This document shows positions 30,090-39,957 of a stretch of DNA of 64,000 nucleotides, one piece after another. The translations under genes were made by a program, and so were the position numbers. Under the pieces are notes generated by a model. The model had not been told where the DNA came from, searched no databases, and saw nothing but the letters and a program-made list of their open reading frames with translations. The stretch is from NCBI RefSeq assembly GCF_002608075.1, contig NZ_LAHA01000004.1:30323-94322 (forward strand), given 5' to 3'. Position 1 is the stretch's first letter, and the number at the start of each line of letters is the position of its first letter. This DNA comes from Nostoc linckia z4. Its GTDB lineage: Bacteria; Cyanobacteriota; Cyanobacteriia; Cyanobacteriales; Nostocaceae.

Positions 30090-31364
30090 TTGTCTCGTCG
30101 ATATTTATTTACCTCCGAGTCAGTCACTGAAGGTCATCCAGATAAAATCTGCGATCAGATTTCTGATACCATCCTTGATGCTCTACTGACACAAGACCCA
30201 AGCAGTCGTGTAGCCGCTGAAGTAGTTGTTAATACTGGCTTAGTGCTAATTACAGGTGAAATCACCACCAAAGCCAATGTAAATTTCGTCAATCTCGCCC
30301 GCAAGAAAATTGCCGAAATCGGCTATATCAATGCTGATAACGGCTTTTCTGCCAACAGCACCAGCGTTTTGCTCGCTTTAGACGAACAATCACCTGATAT
30401 TGCCCAAGGCGTCAACACGGCCCAAGAAACCCGCCAGCAAGATAGTGACGAACAGTTCGACAAAATTGGCGCTGGCGACCAAGGTATCATGTTCGGTTTT
30501 GCTAGCAACGAAACACCAGAATTGATGCCCTTGCCCATCAGTCTAGCTCACCGCATTGCTCGCCGATTAGCAGCAGTTCGCAAAACAGGTGAATTACCAT
30601 ACCTGCGTCCTGACGGTAAAACTCAAGTAACTGTAGTTTATGAAGATGGACGTCCCGTAGGCATTGATACTATCTTGATTTCCACCCAGCATACAGCCAG
30701 TATCGGTGAAATCACAGATGAGGCAGCAGTACAAGCCAAAATCAAACAAGACCTATGGTCTGCCGTAGTTGAACCTGTTTTTAGCGACATCGACGTTAAG
30801 CCTAACGAAGCAACACGCTTTTTAGTCAATCCCACAGGTAAATTTGTGGTTGGTGGGCCTCAGGGAGACTCTGGTCTAACAGGACGGAAAATAATCGTTG
30901 ACACCTATGGTGGCTATTCACGGCATGGCGGCGGTGCTTTTTCTGGCAAAGACCCCACCAAAGTAGACCGTTCTGCGGCTTATGCAGCTCGTTATGTGGC
31001 AAAGAATATTGTCGCCGCTGGCTTAGCTGATAAAGTTGAAATCCAACTTTCCTATGCTATCGGCGTAGCGCGGCCAACCAGCATCTTAGTGGATACGTTT
31101 GGTACTGGCAAAGTCGATGAAGAAATCTTGCTGGAATTAATCAAGCAGCACTTTGAACTGCGTCCAGCAGGAATTATCCATACCTTCAACTTACGCAACT
31201 TGCCAAGTGAACGAGGCGGACGTTTTTATCAGGACGTCGCGGCTTACGGTCACTTTGGTCGGGCTGATTTAGACTTGCCTTGGGAACAGACAGATAAAGC
31301 AGAATTGTTGAAGCAAGCAGCTAATGAATCACTTTCAGCAGCTGTGGCTCAGGCATTAAGTTGA
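30090..31364 (+). CDS. metK: S-adenosylmethionine synthetase
   Basis: Makes S-adenosylmethionine from methionine and ATP. Signature stretches are [17 protein letters not shown] at the N-terminus, [10 protein letters not shown] (ATP-binding loop) and [19 protein letters not shown] (P-loop-like, metal and phosphate binding). The start is a TTG at 30090, supported by a strong AAGGAGG (30075-30081) nine bases upstream and by the family N-terminus [10 protein letters not shown] right after it. At 424 residues it is normal for cyanobacteria. No SAM riboswitch fold was seen in the leader. Confidence 0.97.
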   Translation: MSRRYLFTSESVTEGHPDKICDQISDTILDALLTQDPSSRVAAEVVVNTGLVLITGEITTKANVNFVNLARKKIAEIGYINADNGFSANSTSVLLALDEQSPDIAQGVNTAQETRQQDSDEQFDKIGAGDQGIMFGFASNETPELMPLPISLAHRIARRLAAVRKTGELPYLRPDGKTQVTVVYEDGRPVGIDTILISTQHTASIGEITDEAAVQAKIKQDLWSAVVEPVFSDIDVKPNEATRFLVNPTGKFVVGGPQGDSGLTGRKIIVDTYGGYSRHGGGAFSGKDPTKVDRSAAYAARYVAKNIVAAGLADKVEIQLSYAIGVARPTSILVDTFGTGKVDEEILLELIKQHFELRPAGIIHTFNLRNLPSERGGRFYQDVAAYGHFGRADLDLPWEQTDKAELLKQAANESLSAAVAQALS

Positions 31365-31488
31365 ATTGAGAATTGGGGTAAAGGGTAAGAAAAATCCTTT
31401 TCCCTTTCTTGCAAAATTATTTTTGCAAAAGCTTTATTCAACCTTTGTCCTCATATTGTTTCACTTTTAGATTGATACAAATACTTTA

Positions 31489-31522
31489 ATAGGGGCGCAC
31501 AGCTAGCTGTGTGCCCCTATTA
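31489..31522. repeat. Palindrome AATAGGGGC...GCCCCTATT
   Basis: A near-perfect inverted repeat with centre CACAGCTAGCTGTG, 125 bases after metK. It may act as a transcription stop but lacks a clear T-run; similar palindromes are dispersed in Nostoc genomes. Confidence 0.5.
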
Positions 31523-31596
31523 AATAATCATATGTATCTAGATTTTCAGAAAATGCGATCGACCCCAATTTCCACAATCTAAAATCCAAAATTTCA

Positions 31597-31893
31597 ATGA
31601 GAGCAAGAATCGACAATAAATTACTTTTTATTCACCATGAGGATTTACCAGAGTTCAAAAAAGGCGGTTCGGTGGTCAGAAATTCATATTTCTGGGCACT
31701 ACGTTCAATTGCTGGTCAAGCTTCCCGTTATCGTGATTGGGAATACGAACCAGAGGTTTGGCTGGCGCTTTCGCGAATGCTATTATCCTTCGCTGAATCT
31801 GGGTATTTAGGTTATAGAGAGACTATTCTGGAGTTTCCTTTGTCTCAAGGAGAAATTCCAGATGTGTTGCGAAATGTATCCACTTGGGAGTAG
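31597..31893 (+). CDS. Conserved hypothetical protein, 98 residues
   Basis: No domain recognised. The product is compact and rich in aromatic and charged residues (SYFWALRSIAG, RYRDWEYEPEVWLALSRML), with a likely helical core and no membrane segment. It lies between metK and a secreted protein gene; both gaps hold repeats. Codon use is like the neighbours, so it looks real. Confidence 0.55.
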   Translation: MRARIDNKLLFIHHEDLPEFKKGGSVVRNSYFWALRSIAGQASRYRDWEYEPEVWLALSRMLLSFAESGYLGYRETILEFPLSQGEIPDVLRNVSTWE

Positions 31894-31923
31894 AAAGGAT
31901 TTTAGATTTTGGAAAAATATAGA

Positions 31924-31950
31924 TAGAGACGTTGCAATGCAACGTCTCTA
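31924..31950. repeat. Perfect palindrome TAGAGACGTTGCA-A-TGCAACGTCTCTA
   Basis: Inverted repeat of 13 bp arms around a single base, just after a hypothetical gene. An identical core is at 36114-36144. It could fold as a hairpin at the end of the transcript. Confidence 0.7.
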
Positions 31951-32096
31951 CATCAGGTGTCATGAATACGGGCACTTAAATGAGCTTCATTCCGTCAGCA
32001 TTAGCCATCATGGACAAATCTTAGTTAACAGCAATACTGAAATCTGCTAGTTCTGAGAAAACTATGAAAATGCCGCAGTTAGTGTAGGAAAATAAC

Positions 32097-32486
32097 GTGA
32101 AAATAAGCTTTATTGCTAAAACATTAATTACATCCATAGGGTTCTTAGGTTTATTTACCCCCAGCCAAGCATCGGCTCAAGTGATACCACAGCCTTGGGT
32201 TTCAGTAGGTGGCAAAGATGGGGATATAACTTATGCTGTGGGAGCTAGGGCTTTGAATTTTGGAGTTGAAGTAGGAACTGGCCCTGATGGCGCTACAGGA
32301 GTAGATGTTTTGAAATTTATTAGTTTGCCTGTAGTTTCACCTTATGTAGGAGTTGGACTGTATTCAGAAGATAAAGGTGTTGCGGTTTCAGGTGGCGTTC
32401 AGGTAGGCGCTAGTGATAATGTTTTTGTGGGTGCTGGCTACAATTCTGTTCGTGGCTTTAATGGACAACTGGGAATCAGATTTTAA
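32097..32486 (+). CDS. Secreted hypothetical protein with glycine-rich beta repeats
   Basis: 129 residues, GTG start at 32097. Residues 1-27 form a signal peptide ending in an AxA-type site (SQASA). The mature part is rich in Gly and Val with repeated short strands (GVEVGTGPDGATG, SPYVGVGLYSEDKGVAVSGG, VFVGAGYNSVRG), compatible with a small outer-membrane barrel or a periplasmic beta protein. The terminal Phe (GIRF) also fits an outer-membrane protein. No named family is recognised. Confidence 0.55.
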   Translation: MKISFIAKTLITSIGFLGLFTPSQASAQVIPQPWVSVGGKDGDITYAVGARALNFGVEVGTGPDGATGVDVLKFISLPVVSPYVGVGLYSEDKGVAVSGGVQVGASDNVFVGAGYNSVRGFNGQLGIRF

Positions 32487-32945
32487 CAGTTGGCTTGAGG
32501 TATTTCTAAATTAAAAAACATCGAAATATTCTTGTGGAGTGCATATCTTGTGTAACTAGAATTATGGTTGGACGAGACGCCCATCCCACAAGATTATACA
32601 AAATTCAATACTTAATTTATTGGTATTTCTTGAGGAATAGGTAATGGGAAATAAGGGATAGATTTTTTAACCAATGACTCCTCCTCCAGGTATATCTTCA
32701 GGGAAATACAAAATCTAAAATCCATAATCTGTGGATTAAAGGAATTACTAGATGCTGCCTCTCAACCCCACATCATAGGCCTGATAACTGTTTGCAGAAA
32801 ATTTGGACAATACATGCTATCTTTTTGGATAGATGACATGCCATAGACAAAGAGTAAAGCGATTGTCTATACAATGTCCAACACTCGGCTATTATTCAGA
32901 TTTTCAGCACACTGTTAGTGTTATTTATTTAACAGGACTCTTCCT
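32487..32945. other. Gap of about 460 bases before the WD40 gene
   Basis: No gene is seen. It holds an inverted pair ATCTTGTG (32544-32551) and CACAAGAT (32587-32594) and a short CTAAAATCCA-type repeat, then AT-rich DNA that probably includes the promoter of the WD40 protein gene. Confidence 0.4.
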
Positions 32946-35276
32946 ATGGAGCCAGGGCTAAGATTACTAATTCAATTGGTATTAGAGTTTGCACCTGTAA
33001 TTGTAGACCTGATACAAAAGAGAAGGGAAGAAAGTCTGACTACAACTAATTATCTATTGCCTACAGTTATTAATGAAGCTGTCAGATTTGGCAAGAATAT
33101 GATGGCAGAAAATGATAGCTATGATGGAAGTTTTGAACAAACAAAACTTCTGCAACAACAATTAGCTGTTTATCAGCGTGAAACACAATTAAAAGTAGCA
33201 GATCAAGAAAGAGAGACTGCTCTTAAGTTACCAGAAGTATACAAAATTTTTGAGAGTTGGCCTTTAAGATTATACCCCTCACAAATTTTAGAATCTCATA
33301 CAAATCAAGGGCGGACTCCGCTCAAAATCTTTCTTGCTCCTCCGCAAATAAAATTTGACCAATTTGAACTTAGGAGTGATGGCGTTTCTGAAATAGAATT
33401 AATGTTGGCTGAAGGTTTAAGAAAATTATTCAATCAACATTATTCTCTCCACAATCCTATTAGACCAACAGAATTTTTAGCAGGAGCTTGGGATAGTAAA
33501 CGTTTTCATAGTGAATCCAGTATCAAGGCTTTGTATGGCATTCTAAAAACAGAACCAATTTTAATTTTAGAGTCAGAAAATGATGGAGATTACCTCAATT
33601 TTCGGATTGGTTATTGGGGATTAAAACAAGGTAAGTATTACTACAAAACAATTGCACGGTTATCTTATAAAGAAATTCTTCAGGAATCTGCCAAAAGACG
33701 CGCTTGGGAGTGGAAGAAAATTCGAGATGAATTATTGGCGTTGGGAGAAAACTTAGAAGAAATCAATCTTTTGGGCAGAGATAATGTACTTAATTTGGCA
33801 ATTTTAGAAAAATCAGAAAAATGGCAGGCTCAAGGTATTGATGTGAGCAAGTTATCCTTGCAATATCAAATTAATCATCAAGATTTTGAACAGCTTTGCC
33901 AGGTGTTGATTAGTTGTCATTTTCTGGTTGCGGCTTGGGTAGCGGATATTTATCATTTAGTTCATCATGATGTAGCGCCTTTGCTGCCAAAGTTGCTGCC
34001 AAGTTTGCTCAAAGATGCTTTTGATTTCCAATCTGTGGAAGCAATAGCCACAGGTTATAAACAAGTCTACCAAGCTCTAGAAGAGGAACGACGTTGTTGG
34101 GTTCCAGAGTTGGCTTTGCAGTTAGCTCAAAGTTTATCTCATTTACCCGATCGCTCTTGGGCACAAGAACAAATTGATTATTCAGTTAGCACATGGTTGG
34201 AATTACGTCAAGCTTCATCACAGGAATTTGCTAACCCCTTGGAGGCCATGCAATCAGCTGTGAAAATTGAAGATGAAGAATATTTCCAAAACTTAAAAGA
34301 ATATTTTACAGCTGTGAGCGATCGCCAAAATATTCTAGCTGTAGAAAAACTCCTAGAAGCGATCGCCATTCTCAAACACAAGCGCACCTTAGAAAATGCC
34401 AATCTCCGGTATACCCTTATTGGACACGCTGGCAAAGTTACCTCTGTGGCCATTAGTTCTGATGGCGAAATTTTAGTTAGTGGCTGTGCAGACAAAACCA
34501 TCAATCTGTGGAATTTGCAAACCGGCAAACTCATCCGCACTTTGACAGATAATTTAGGTGAAGTTTCATCTCTAGCAATTAGCCCCGATGGTAATTTCCT
34601 TGCTATTGGTAGCTGCGAACACCCCAAAAGTAATGTCAAAGTCTTGCATTTAAAAACAGGCAAAGTATTGCACACACTTTTAGGGCATCAAAAACCAGTA
34701 AATGTTGTGGCAATTAGCCCAGATGGTACAATTCTTGCCAGTGGCAGTAATAAAATCAAGATTTGGAATTTAGATAAAGGCGACCGCATTTGTACCCTTT
34801 GGCATTCATCGGCTGTTCATGCCGTGGCAATCAGCCTTGATGGTACAATCCTTGCCAGTGGTAGTTCTGACAACAAAATCAGGTTGTGGAATCCACGCAC
34901 AGGTGACCCGTTAAGCACGCTAAACGGTCATGATGGCGGAGTCAATGCAATTGCCATGAGTCCCGACGCACAACTCCTCTTCAGTGGTAATGCTGACACA
35001 ACCATCAAAGTTTGGCATTTCGCCACTGGTAAACTGCTGCACACATTAACCGGACACTCACAAGCAGTAAAATCCCTAGCCGTTACTCCAGATGGACAAA
35101 CTTTAATTAGCGCTAGTGCAGATAAAACCATCAAAATTTGGCGAGTTTCCACAGGCGAACTACTGCAAACCCTGACTGGTCATTTAGAGATGGTGAATTC
35201 TCTCGCCCTGAGTCCTGATGGTAAGTTACTCGCTAGCGGTAGTACAGACCAAACCATCAAAATTTGGCAAATATAG
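32946..35276 (+). CDS. WD40 repeat protein with uncharacterised N-terminal domain
   Basis: 776 residues. The last 290 (from about residue 485) make seven WD40 repeats, each with the SPDGxxLASGSxDxTIKIW pattern, enough for one closed beta-propeller used for protein binding. The first 480 residues carry no kinase, NACHT or TIR motif that I can see. They start with a hydrophobic helix (RLLIQLVLEFAPVIVDLI) and hold a conserved-looking block around residues 100-220 (WPLRLYPSQILESH, FLAGAWDSKRF). A scaffold or sensor role is likely but not shown. Confidence 0.8.
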   Translation: MEPGLRLLIQLVLEFAPVIVDLIQKRREESLTTTNYLLPTVINEAVRFGKNMMAENDSYDGSFEQTKLLQQQLAVYQRETQLKVADQERETALKLPEVYKIFESWPLRLYPSQILESHTNQGRTPLKIFLAPPQIKFDQFELRSDGVSEIELMLAEGLRKLFNQHYSLHNPIRPTEFLAGAWDSKRFHSESSIKALYGILKTEPILILESENDGDYLNFRIGYWGLKQGKYYYKTIARLSYKEILQESAKRRAWEWKKIRDELLALGENLEEINLLGRDNVLNLAILEKSEKWQAQGIDVSKLSLQYQINHQDFEQLCQVLISCHFLVAAWVADIYHLVHHDVAPLLPKLLPSLLKDAFDFQSVEAIATGYKQVYQALEEERRCWVPELALQLAQSLSHLPDRSWAQEQIDYSVSTWLELRQASSQEFANPLEAMQSAVKIEDEEYFQNLKEYFTAVSDRQNILAVEKLLEAIAILKHKRTLENANLRYTLIGHAGKVTSVAISSDGEILVSGCADKTINLWNLQTGKLIRTLTDNLGEVSSLAISPDGNFLAIGSCEHPKSNVKVLHLKTGKVLHTLLGHQKPVNVVAISPDGTILASGSNKIKIWNLDKGDRICTLWHSSAVHAVAISLDGTILASGSSDNKIRLWNPRTGDPLSTLNGHDGGVNAIAMSPDAQLLFSGNADTTIKVWHFATGKLLHTLTGHSQAVKSLAVTPDGQTLISASADKTIKIWRVSTGELLQTLTGHLEMVNSLALSPDGKLLASGSTDQTIKIWQI

Positions 35277-35499
35277 CACAATACAGTTCAGTTAAGCAAT
35301 TTTTTACATCTGTTTCTTCTCTCTGTGTGTACTCTGCGCCTGGAGCGGTAGCCTGGGGCAAGCCGCTGCGCGTCTACGTTAAAAAAAGTGCCAATCGAAC
35401 GACAGAAGGATGTTGCAGTTTTTTTTATACTAGGGATGATTTTGGCGATCGCTTTATTCCTGTACGATCGAAGAACAATTAATTACAAATAGAAAAATT

Positions 35500-35730
35500 A
35501 TGGCAACCGAGCAAGAGCTTCAATCTCTTTTTAATACCTTGGATACCGATGGAGATGGTAAAGTCTCGAAAAATGAGCTTTTTTTAAGCCCAGGCTTAAG
35601 TGCAATCATCTCAGCAGAAACAGGTGTCAGTAGTCCCCAGGAGTTGCTGAGTATGTACGGAGATGAAGACGGTAGTATCACCTTTGAAGAGTTAAAGGCA
35701 GTTGTTGAAAAGGCTGGGAATTTAAAGTAG
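35500..35730 (+). CDS. Small EF-hand calcium-binding protein
   Basis: 76 residues with one canonical EF-hand loop, DTDGDGKVSKNE (residues 15-26, all metal ligands present), and a second, shorter loop GDEDGSITFEE near residue 52. Two-EF-hand proteins of this size in heterocyst-forming cyanobacteria include the calcium sensor CSE. The size and layout fit, but I cannot confirm orthology from memory. It stands alone between repeat-rich gaps. Confidence 0.8.
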   Translation: MATEQELQSLFNTLDTDGDGKVSKNELFLSPGLSAIISAETGVSSPQELLSMYGDEDGSITFEELKAVVEKAGNLK

Positions 35731-35863
35731 CAATAAATTCTGAAACACCCCACCCGCCTCAATACTTGTCGGGTTTTGGGGAAAAGGGGAAGGGGAAAGG
35801 GAAAAAAACCTTTAACTTTTACCCTTTAACCTTTACCCTTTACCCTTTAACCTTTTCCCAAAC

Positions 35864-36118
35864 TGGAGAGATGATTATTTAAAAAAAGCTGCTGACTATG
35901 AAGCAGTAGGTATCGCGGAATACTGGATTGTAGATTATGCAGCTTTAGGTGGTAGACGATTTATCGGCAATCCCAAACAACCAACTATCTCAGTTTACTT
36001 GTTGGTTGAGGGGGAATACCAAGTCCGACAGTTTCTTCAGGGCGATATCATTGAATCACCAACTTTCCCGGAATTGAATTTAACTGCTGAACAGATTTTT
36101 CAAACCGCCAACATGTAG
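35864..36118 (+). pseudogene. C-terminal remnant of a Uma2-family (DUF820) endonuclease-like gene
   Basis: An open stretch of 84 codons without a start codon reads DDYLKKAADYEAVGIAEYWI, then a VD, and later SVYLLVEGEYQVRQF and FPELNLTAEQIF. This is the C-terminal half of the Uma2 family, where the E-Y-x-x-x-G-x-x-E-Y-W-I-V-D stretch belongs to the PD-(D/E)XK-like core. The N-terminal half is gone and is replaced by TTTACCCTTTAACC repeats (35775-35862). The stop codon lies inside a palindrome. Confidence 0.7.
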
Positions 36119-36144
36119 AGACGTTGCAATGCAACGTCTCTACA
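36114..36144. repeat. Perfect 31-bp palindrome (copy 2)
   Basis: TGTAGAGACGTTGCA, one A, then the exact reverse complement. Shares the core of the palindrome at 31924-31950. It lies between the Uma2 remnant and the convergent PTS-fusion gene. Confidence 0.75.
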
Positions 36145-36147
36145 TTT

Positions 36148-38661
36148 TTACAAGCGTGGGTGCGCCGATGGTTCTCTTACTTGTTGTGCGGAATCTTGTT
36201 CTAATGCTGATGCTGCGATCGCCTGACTTTCGACTAAACTTAACTGATGAATTCTCTGCTTAATTGCAGGTATGCTTTGAGGGTTCACACTTAATTCATC
36301 TAGTCCCAAACCTAGTAAAATCGGTGTTGCTAAAGGATCGGCTGCCAATTCGCCACATAAACCGACGGAAATTCCTGCCCTATGGCCAGCCTCAACGGTT
36401 TGTTTTACCATCCTTAAGACTGCTGGATGCAAGGCATCAACTAAATTTGCCACCCGTGGGTTGGTGCGATCGCCTGCCATAATATACTGGCTCAAGTCAT
36501 TGGTGCCGATACTAAAAAAGTCTACTTCAGTGGCTAATCGTTCGGCCATGGCCACTGCTGAGGGCACCTCCACCATAATTCCTAGTTTTATTCCTGCATC
36601 GAAGGGAATACCAGCTTGCTTGAGTTCAGCTTGCACTTCACCCAGAATTGCCTTAGCTGCCCGCACCTCCGTTAAAGTAGCAATCATGGGCAACATAATT
36701 TTAATTTGGTGTCCGACACTAGCTCGCAAAATTGCCCGCAATTGAGTTTTGAAAACTTCTGGATTCCCCAAGCAAAAACGAATTCCCCGCCAACCTAAGA
36801 ATGGGTTGGCTTCCAGAAATCCTACCCTCAAATAAGGAAGTGGTTTATCGCCACCGATATCCAAAGTCCGAATCAACAACGGACGATGCTCCAAAACTTC
36901 AGCGATCGCCTGATACACTGCTAGTTGTTCTTCTTCTGTGGGGGCGCTGGTTCTGTCCAAATAAAGAAACTCGGTGCGGAGTAGTCCCACCCCTCCGGCA
37001 CCATTAGCTACAGCCACTTGCACATCATTAATACTACCGATATTGGCAAAAACGCTCACTTGCCGACCATCAGAAGTAATTGCTGGCTGGTGTGCCGTGG
37101 CTTGTGCTTGCTGTTGGGCAGCTTGCCAAGCTTCTCGCTTTGTCTGAAGCTGTTCTAGAATATCTAACTCTGGTTCTACCCAAGCTTTGCCGCTTTCACC
37201 ATCCAATGCCATGAGGGTACCATCTGCCAAATGCAACACCTGGGCATCTAGTCCCAAAACTGCGGGAATACCCAAAGTCCGGGCGATAATTGCACTGTGG
37301 GAAGTAGCACTCCCTGAAGTTGTACAAATCCCCAACACCTTTGTGGGGTCTAGTCCGGCGGTATCCGAAGGCGTTAAATCGCTGGCTACCAAAATCGCTG
37401 GTGATTCTAGATGCAAGTTGGCTGGGGCATTGCCAGTGAGTAAGCGCATCACCCTTTGCCCCACATCCACAACATCGTCCACTCGTTCTTGCAAATAAGA
37501 GTCTTCAAGTGTGCGGTAGGAAGAAGCCACTTCATCAACTACGGCTTGCCAAGCAGCTTCGGCATTGATATGGTGTTCTAAAATGCGCCCATGAGCCGCT
37601 TCTAAAAGAACTGGATCTTCTAAAAATAGTAAATGGGCATCAAAAATGGCGGCTTCTGCATCGCCAATTTGAAAAGATGCTTGGGAGAACACCGCTTGAA
37701 TTTCTTGGCGGGCGATGTTAATTGCAGCTTGTAAACGTTGCCACTCAGATTCAGTATCTTCTACGTGATATTCCGTAACTGTAATGGGGGCGGGTTGATA
37801 ATGAACCATAGGTGCGATCGCCACTCCCGCAGAAGCCGGAATTCCCACGAGTTCGCCATCAGTGCTTGGGGTAACTTCGCGTTGCAACACTGCTGAATAA
37901 TTCAAAGTTGCATTATCTTCGCCAAAGTTAGTTGCAAACAATACTTGCAATGCTGCCAGTGCTGCATCTGCATCAGCACCTGTGGCAGTAATTAGCAATT
38001 CGTGTCCTTGACGCACCCCTAAAGTTGTGACTTGGTTAATACTATCGCCCCGGACTAAGGCAGTATTTCTAGTTAAATTTTGCACCAGAATTTGAGATTG
38101 AAATCGGGCTGCCGTTGCCACAAACTGGGCTGCCGGACGGGCGTGTAAACCCAAGCGATTGCTGACAGTTAGCCGAATTTCTTGCCTTGGAGATTCTGCA
38201 TTGCTGGCTGGGATGTCGCTATCCCCAACCGACGCAGGGCTACTAACTCCAGCCAATTGAGTTGCTTTTGCTACTAATGCGCCCCGTGCCTCCGCCATCA
38301 CTTGCTGAATGTTTCCACCAGCCGCAGCAGCTACCACAGCAGCCATCGTACCTTCCACCAGAGGCGCTTCACACAAATACACTTTTTGCCGTTGTTCCTC
38401 CGACAGAAACTCCAGCGCCATTTCTGCACTGAGTAAAGCACTACCCAAATCCATTAACACCAAGACACCATCATCAGAGAAAACAGCAGCGATCGCTTCA
38501 CTCACCTGGATAGCATCTGTACCCAAAGGATTTTGGGGATCTTCAATCCCTGCTGCAATGGCGATGGGAACTTCACCCCGAACCATTTGTGCGGCGAGTT
38601 CCCGCACACCCAAAGCTAGTTGTTTACTGTGAGAAACTATGACAATTCCGACCACTGCCAC
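36148..38661 (-). CDS. DhaM-HPr-Enzyme I fusion (PEP-protein phosphotransferase)
   Basis: 837-residue phosphorelay protein. Residues 1-125 are a DhaM/EIIA-mannose-like domain with the phosphate-accepting His11 in IVIVSHSKQLA. Residues 160-250 are HPr with GLHARPAAQF (His173). From about 270 onward comes Enzyme I: LVGIPASAGVAIAP, the active His455 in SGSATSHSAIIAR, DIGGDKPLPYL and the PEP-site stretch IKLGIMVEVPSAVAMA. Phosphate should flow from PEP to EI, HPr, DhaM, then to ADP in DhaL for dihydroxyacetone phosphorylation. No dhaK or dhaL is next to it here. Confidence 0.93.
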   Translation of the reverse strand: MAVVGIVIVSHSKQLALGVRELAAQMVRGEVPIAIAAGIEDPQNPLGTDAIQVSEAIAAVFSDDGVLVLMDLGSALLSAEMALEFLSEEQRQKVYLCEAPLVEGTMAAVVAAAAGGNIQQVMAEARGALVAKATQLAGVSSPASVGDSDIPASNAESPRQEIRLTVSNRLGLHARPAAQFVATAARFQSQILVQNLTRNTALVRGDSINQVTTLGVRQGHELLITATGADADAALAALQVLFATNFGEDNATLNYSAVLQREVTPSTDGELVGIPASAGVAIAPMVHYQPAPITVTEYHVEDTESEWQRLQAAINIARQEIQAVFSQASFQIGDAEAAIFDAHLLFLEDPVLLEAAHGRILEHHINAEAAWQAVVDEVASSYRTLEDSYLQERVDDVVDVGQRVMRLLTGNAPANLHLESPAILVASDLTPSDTAGLDPTKVLGICTTSGSATSHSAIIARTLGIPAVLGLDAQVLHLADGTLMALDGESGKAWVEPELDILEQLQTKREAWQAAQQQAQATAHQPAITSDGRQVSVFANIGSINDVQVAVANGAGGVGLLRTEFLYLDRTSAPTEEEQLAVYQAIAEVLEHRPLLIRTLDIGGDKPLPYLRVGFLEANPFLGWRGIRFCLGNPEVFKTQLRAILRASVGHQIKIMLPMIATLTEVRAAKAILGEVQAELKQAGIPFDAGIKLGIMVEVPSAVAMAERLATEVDFFSIGTNDLSQYIMAGDRTNPRVANLVDALHPAVLRMVKQTVEAGHRAGISVGLCGELAADPLATPILLGLGLDELSVNPQSIPAIKQRIHQLSLVESQAIAASALEQDSAQQVREPSAHPRL

Positions 38662-38722
38662 ACCGCCAATCTAATTACGAGGTTTGCGATTAGCCAGTCA
38701 TTCATTTCATTTTCCCATTGAG

Positions 38723-39919
38723 CTAAAATTCCAACTCAGCGAAAATATTCCGGTGTTGCAAGCTAGAAACCCGAATAAAATATCCTTCTTTTACTGGAAT
38801 ACGTGGTATCCATTGATGAATTCCATCACTAGCAGTATGGGGAGAAATGTTTTGAATAAGTTTCTTCTCATAGTACAACCTAATCGAGACATCGCCATCA
38901 AAATTGTCTCGCCACAATATTAAATAAGGTTGATCTTTGTTCGCAACGACTTTACCAGCTGGCTGACTCAAGAAAATTTTTGGCGCAATCTGATTTTTAC
39001 TTTTCTTACGGAATCCCAGATAATGAGGTAAATCTCGAAAAGTAGGATTTGCTTGCAAATTAGACATTTGTGGAACAATAATATTTCCACTTTGGGGATT
39101 AAACAAATAAGTGGATCTGCCACCATCAACGGTAATGATATCCCCTTTGACTCCTAATTTACGCAATAAATCCGCCGCCTCGTCTAAAGTTGTTTGGTTC
39201 GCTGTCACAATCAACAACAGTTCGTCACCTTTCACACCATCTTTGTTAAGAGTACCCATGACTTGGTATTTATTGACTTGATTTTGGGCTAAGACTTTTG
39301 CCGGATGGTCGCTGTATTGGTAGGTGACAATTGCATTTTTTACTGCTTTTTGATTGAGTGGCGCACCGCTCGTTGGATCGTAATTTGTAATATATGCTTG
39401 ATTATCATCCCACACTAAAGCCTTGAGGCGAATATTACGATAATATTTATCTTTTGGTTCTTTGACTGGGCCGTAGGGACTATTCCCGCCACTGATGACT
39501 ACACCATTAAGTTTAATGGGAAAAGATAATTGTGTACTGGGTTGATATTGCTCAAAAAAAGAACAATTAATGATAGAAAAAACGTTGTTAGCATAAAGCT
39601 GTTGATATTCTTCTGCAACTTTCGAGAATAATTTGTTTTTGAAAAAAGGGCTGTAATGTCCACCCTCTCCTTGATAATATTTACCTTGCTTTTGACCCAT
39701 ATTATCCACCTCTCCAATGATTTGGTCGATGTGCATTTTCCGGAGGTCAATAACTTGTAAATAAGCTTCATTACCGTTTGTTAATTCTTTTTTATATAAA
39801 GCTGCACCGTCTATAACTTGGAGAGGCTGATAAGAAGCTAAAGGATCGAAACTTTGAGCAATCCACAGACTACTTAGAATTGGCAGCAAAAACAGCAATA
39901 AATTGATGAGAATATTCAT
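38723..39919 (-). CDS. Phosphodiester glycosidase (NAGPA-like) family protein
   Basis: Secreted or membrane-anchored protein. From the ATG at 39919 it is 398 residues, beginning MNILINLLLFLLPILSSLW, a signal or anchor helix. The NAGPA fold is indicated by SIINCSFFEQYQPSTQLSFP, GVVISGGNSPYGP and, later, LLRKLGVKGDIITVDGGRST, the conserved D-G-G-R-S end. Members remove sugar phosphodiester caps or act on polysaccharides; the substrate is unknown here. The frame stays open to 40297, but that upstream part is a translated 21-bp repeat array and is excluded. About 60 C-terminal residues form an extra beta domain. Confidence 0.75.
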   Translation of the reverse strand: MNILINLLLFLLPILSSLWIAQSFDPLASYQPLQVIDGAALYKKELTNGNEAYLQVIDLRKMHIDQIIGEVDNMGQKQGKYYQGEGGHYSPFFKNKLFSKVAEEYQQLYANNVFSIINCSFFEQYQPSTQLSFPIKLNGVVISGGNSPYGPVKEPKDKYYRNIRLKALVWDDNQAYITNYDPTSGAPLNQKAVKNAIVTYQYSDHPAKVLAQNQVNKYQVMGTLNKDGVKGDELLLIVTANQTTLDEAADLLRKLGVKGDIITVDGGRSTYLFNPQSGNIIVPQMSNLQANPTFRDLPHYLGFRKKSKNQIAPKIFLSQPAGKVVANKDQPYLILWRDNFDGDVSIRLYYEKKLIQNISPHTASDGIHQWIPRIPVKEGYFIRVSSLQHRNIFAELEF

Positions 39920-39957
39920 TAGAATTTTGTTGAGGCAGAAATAAGAATTAATGTCAC

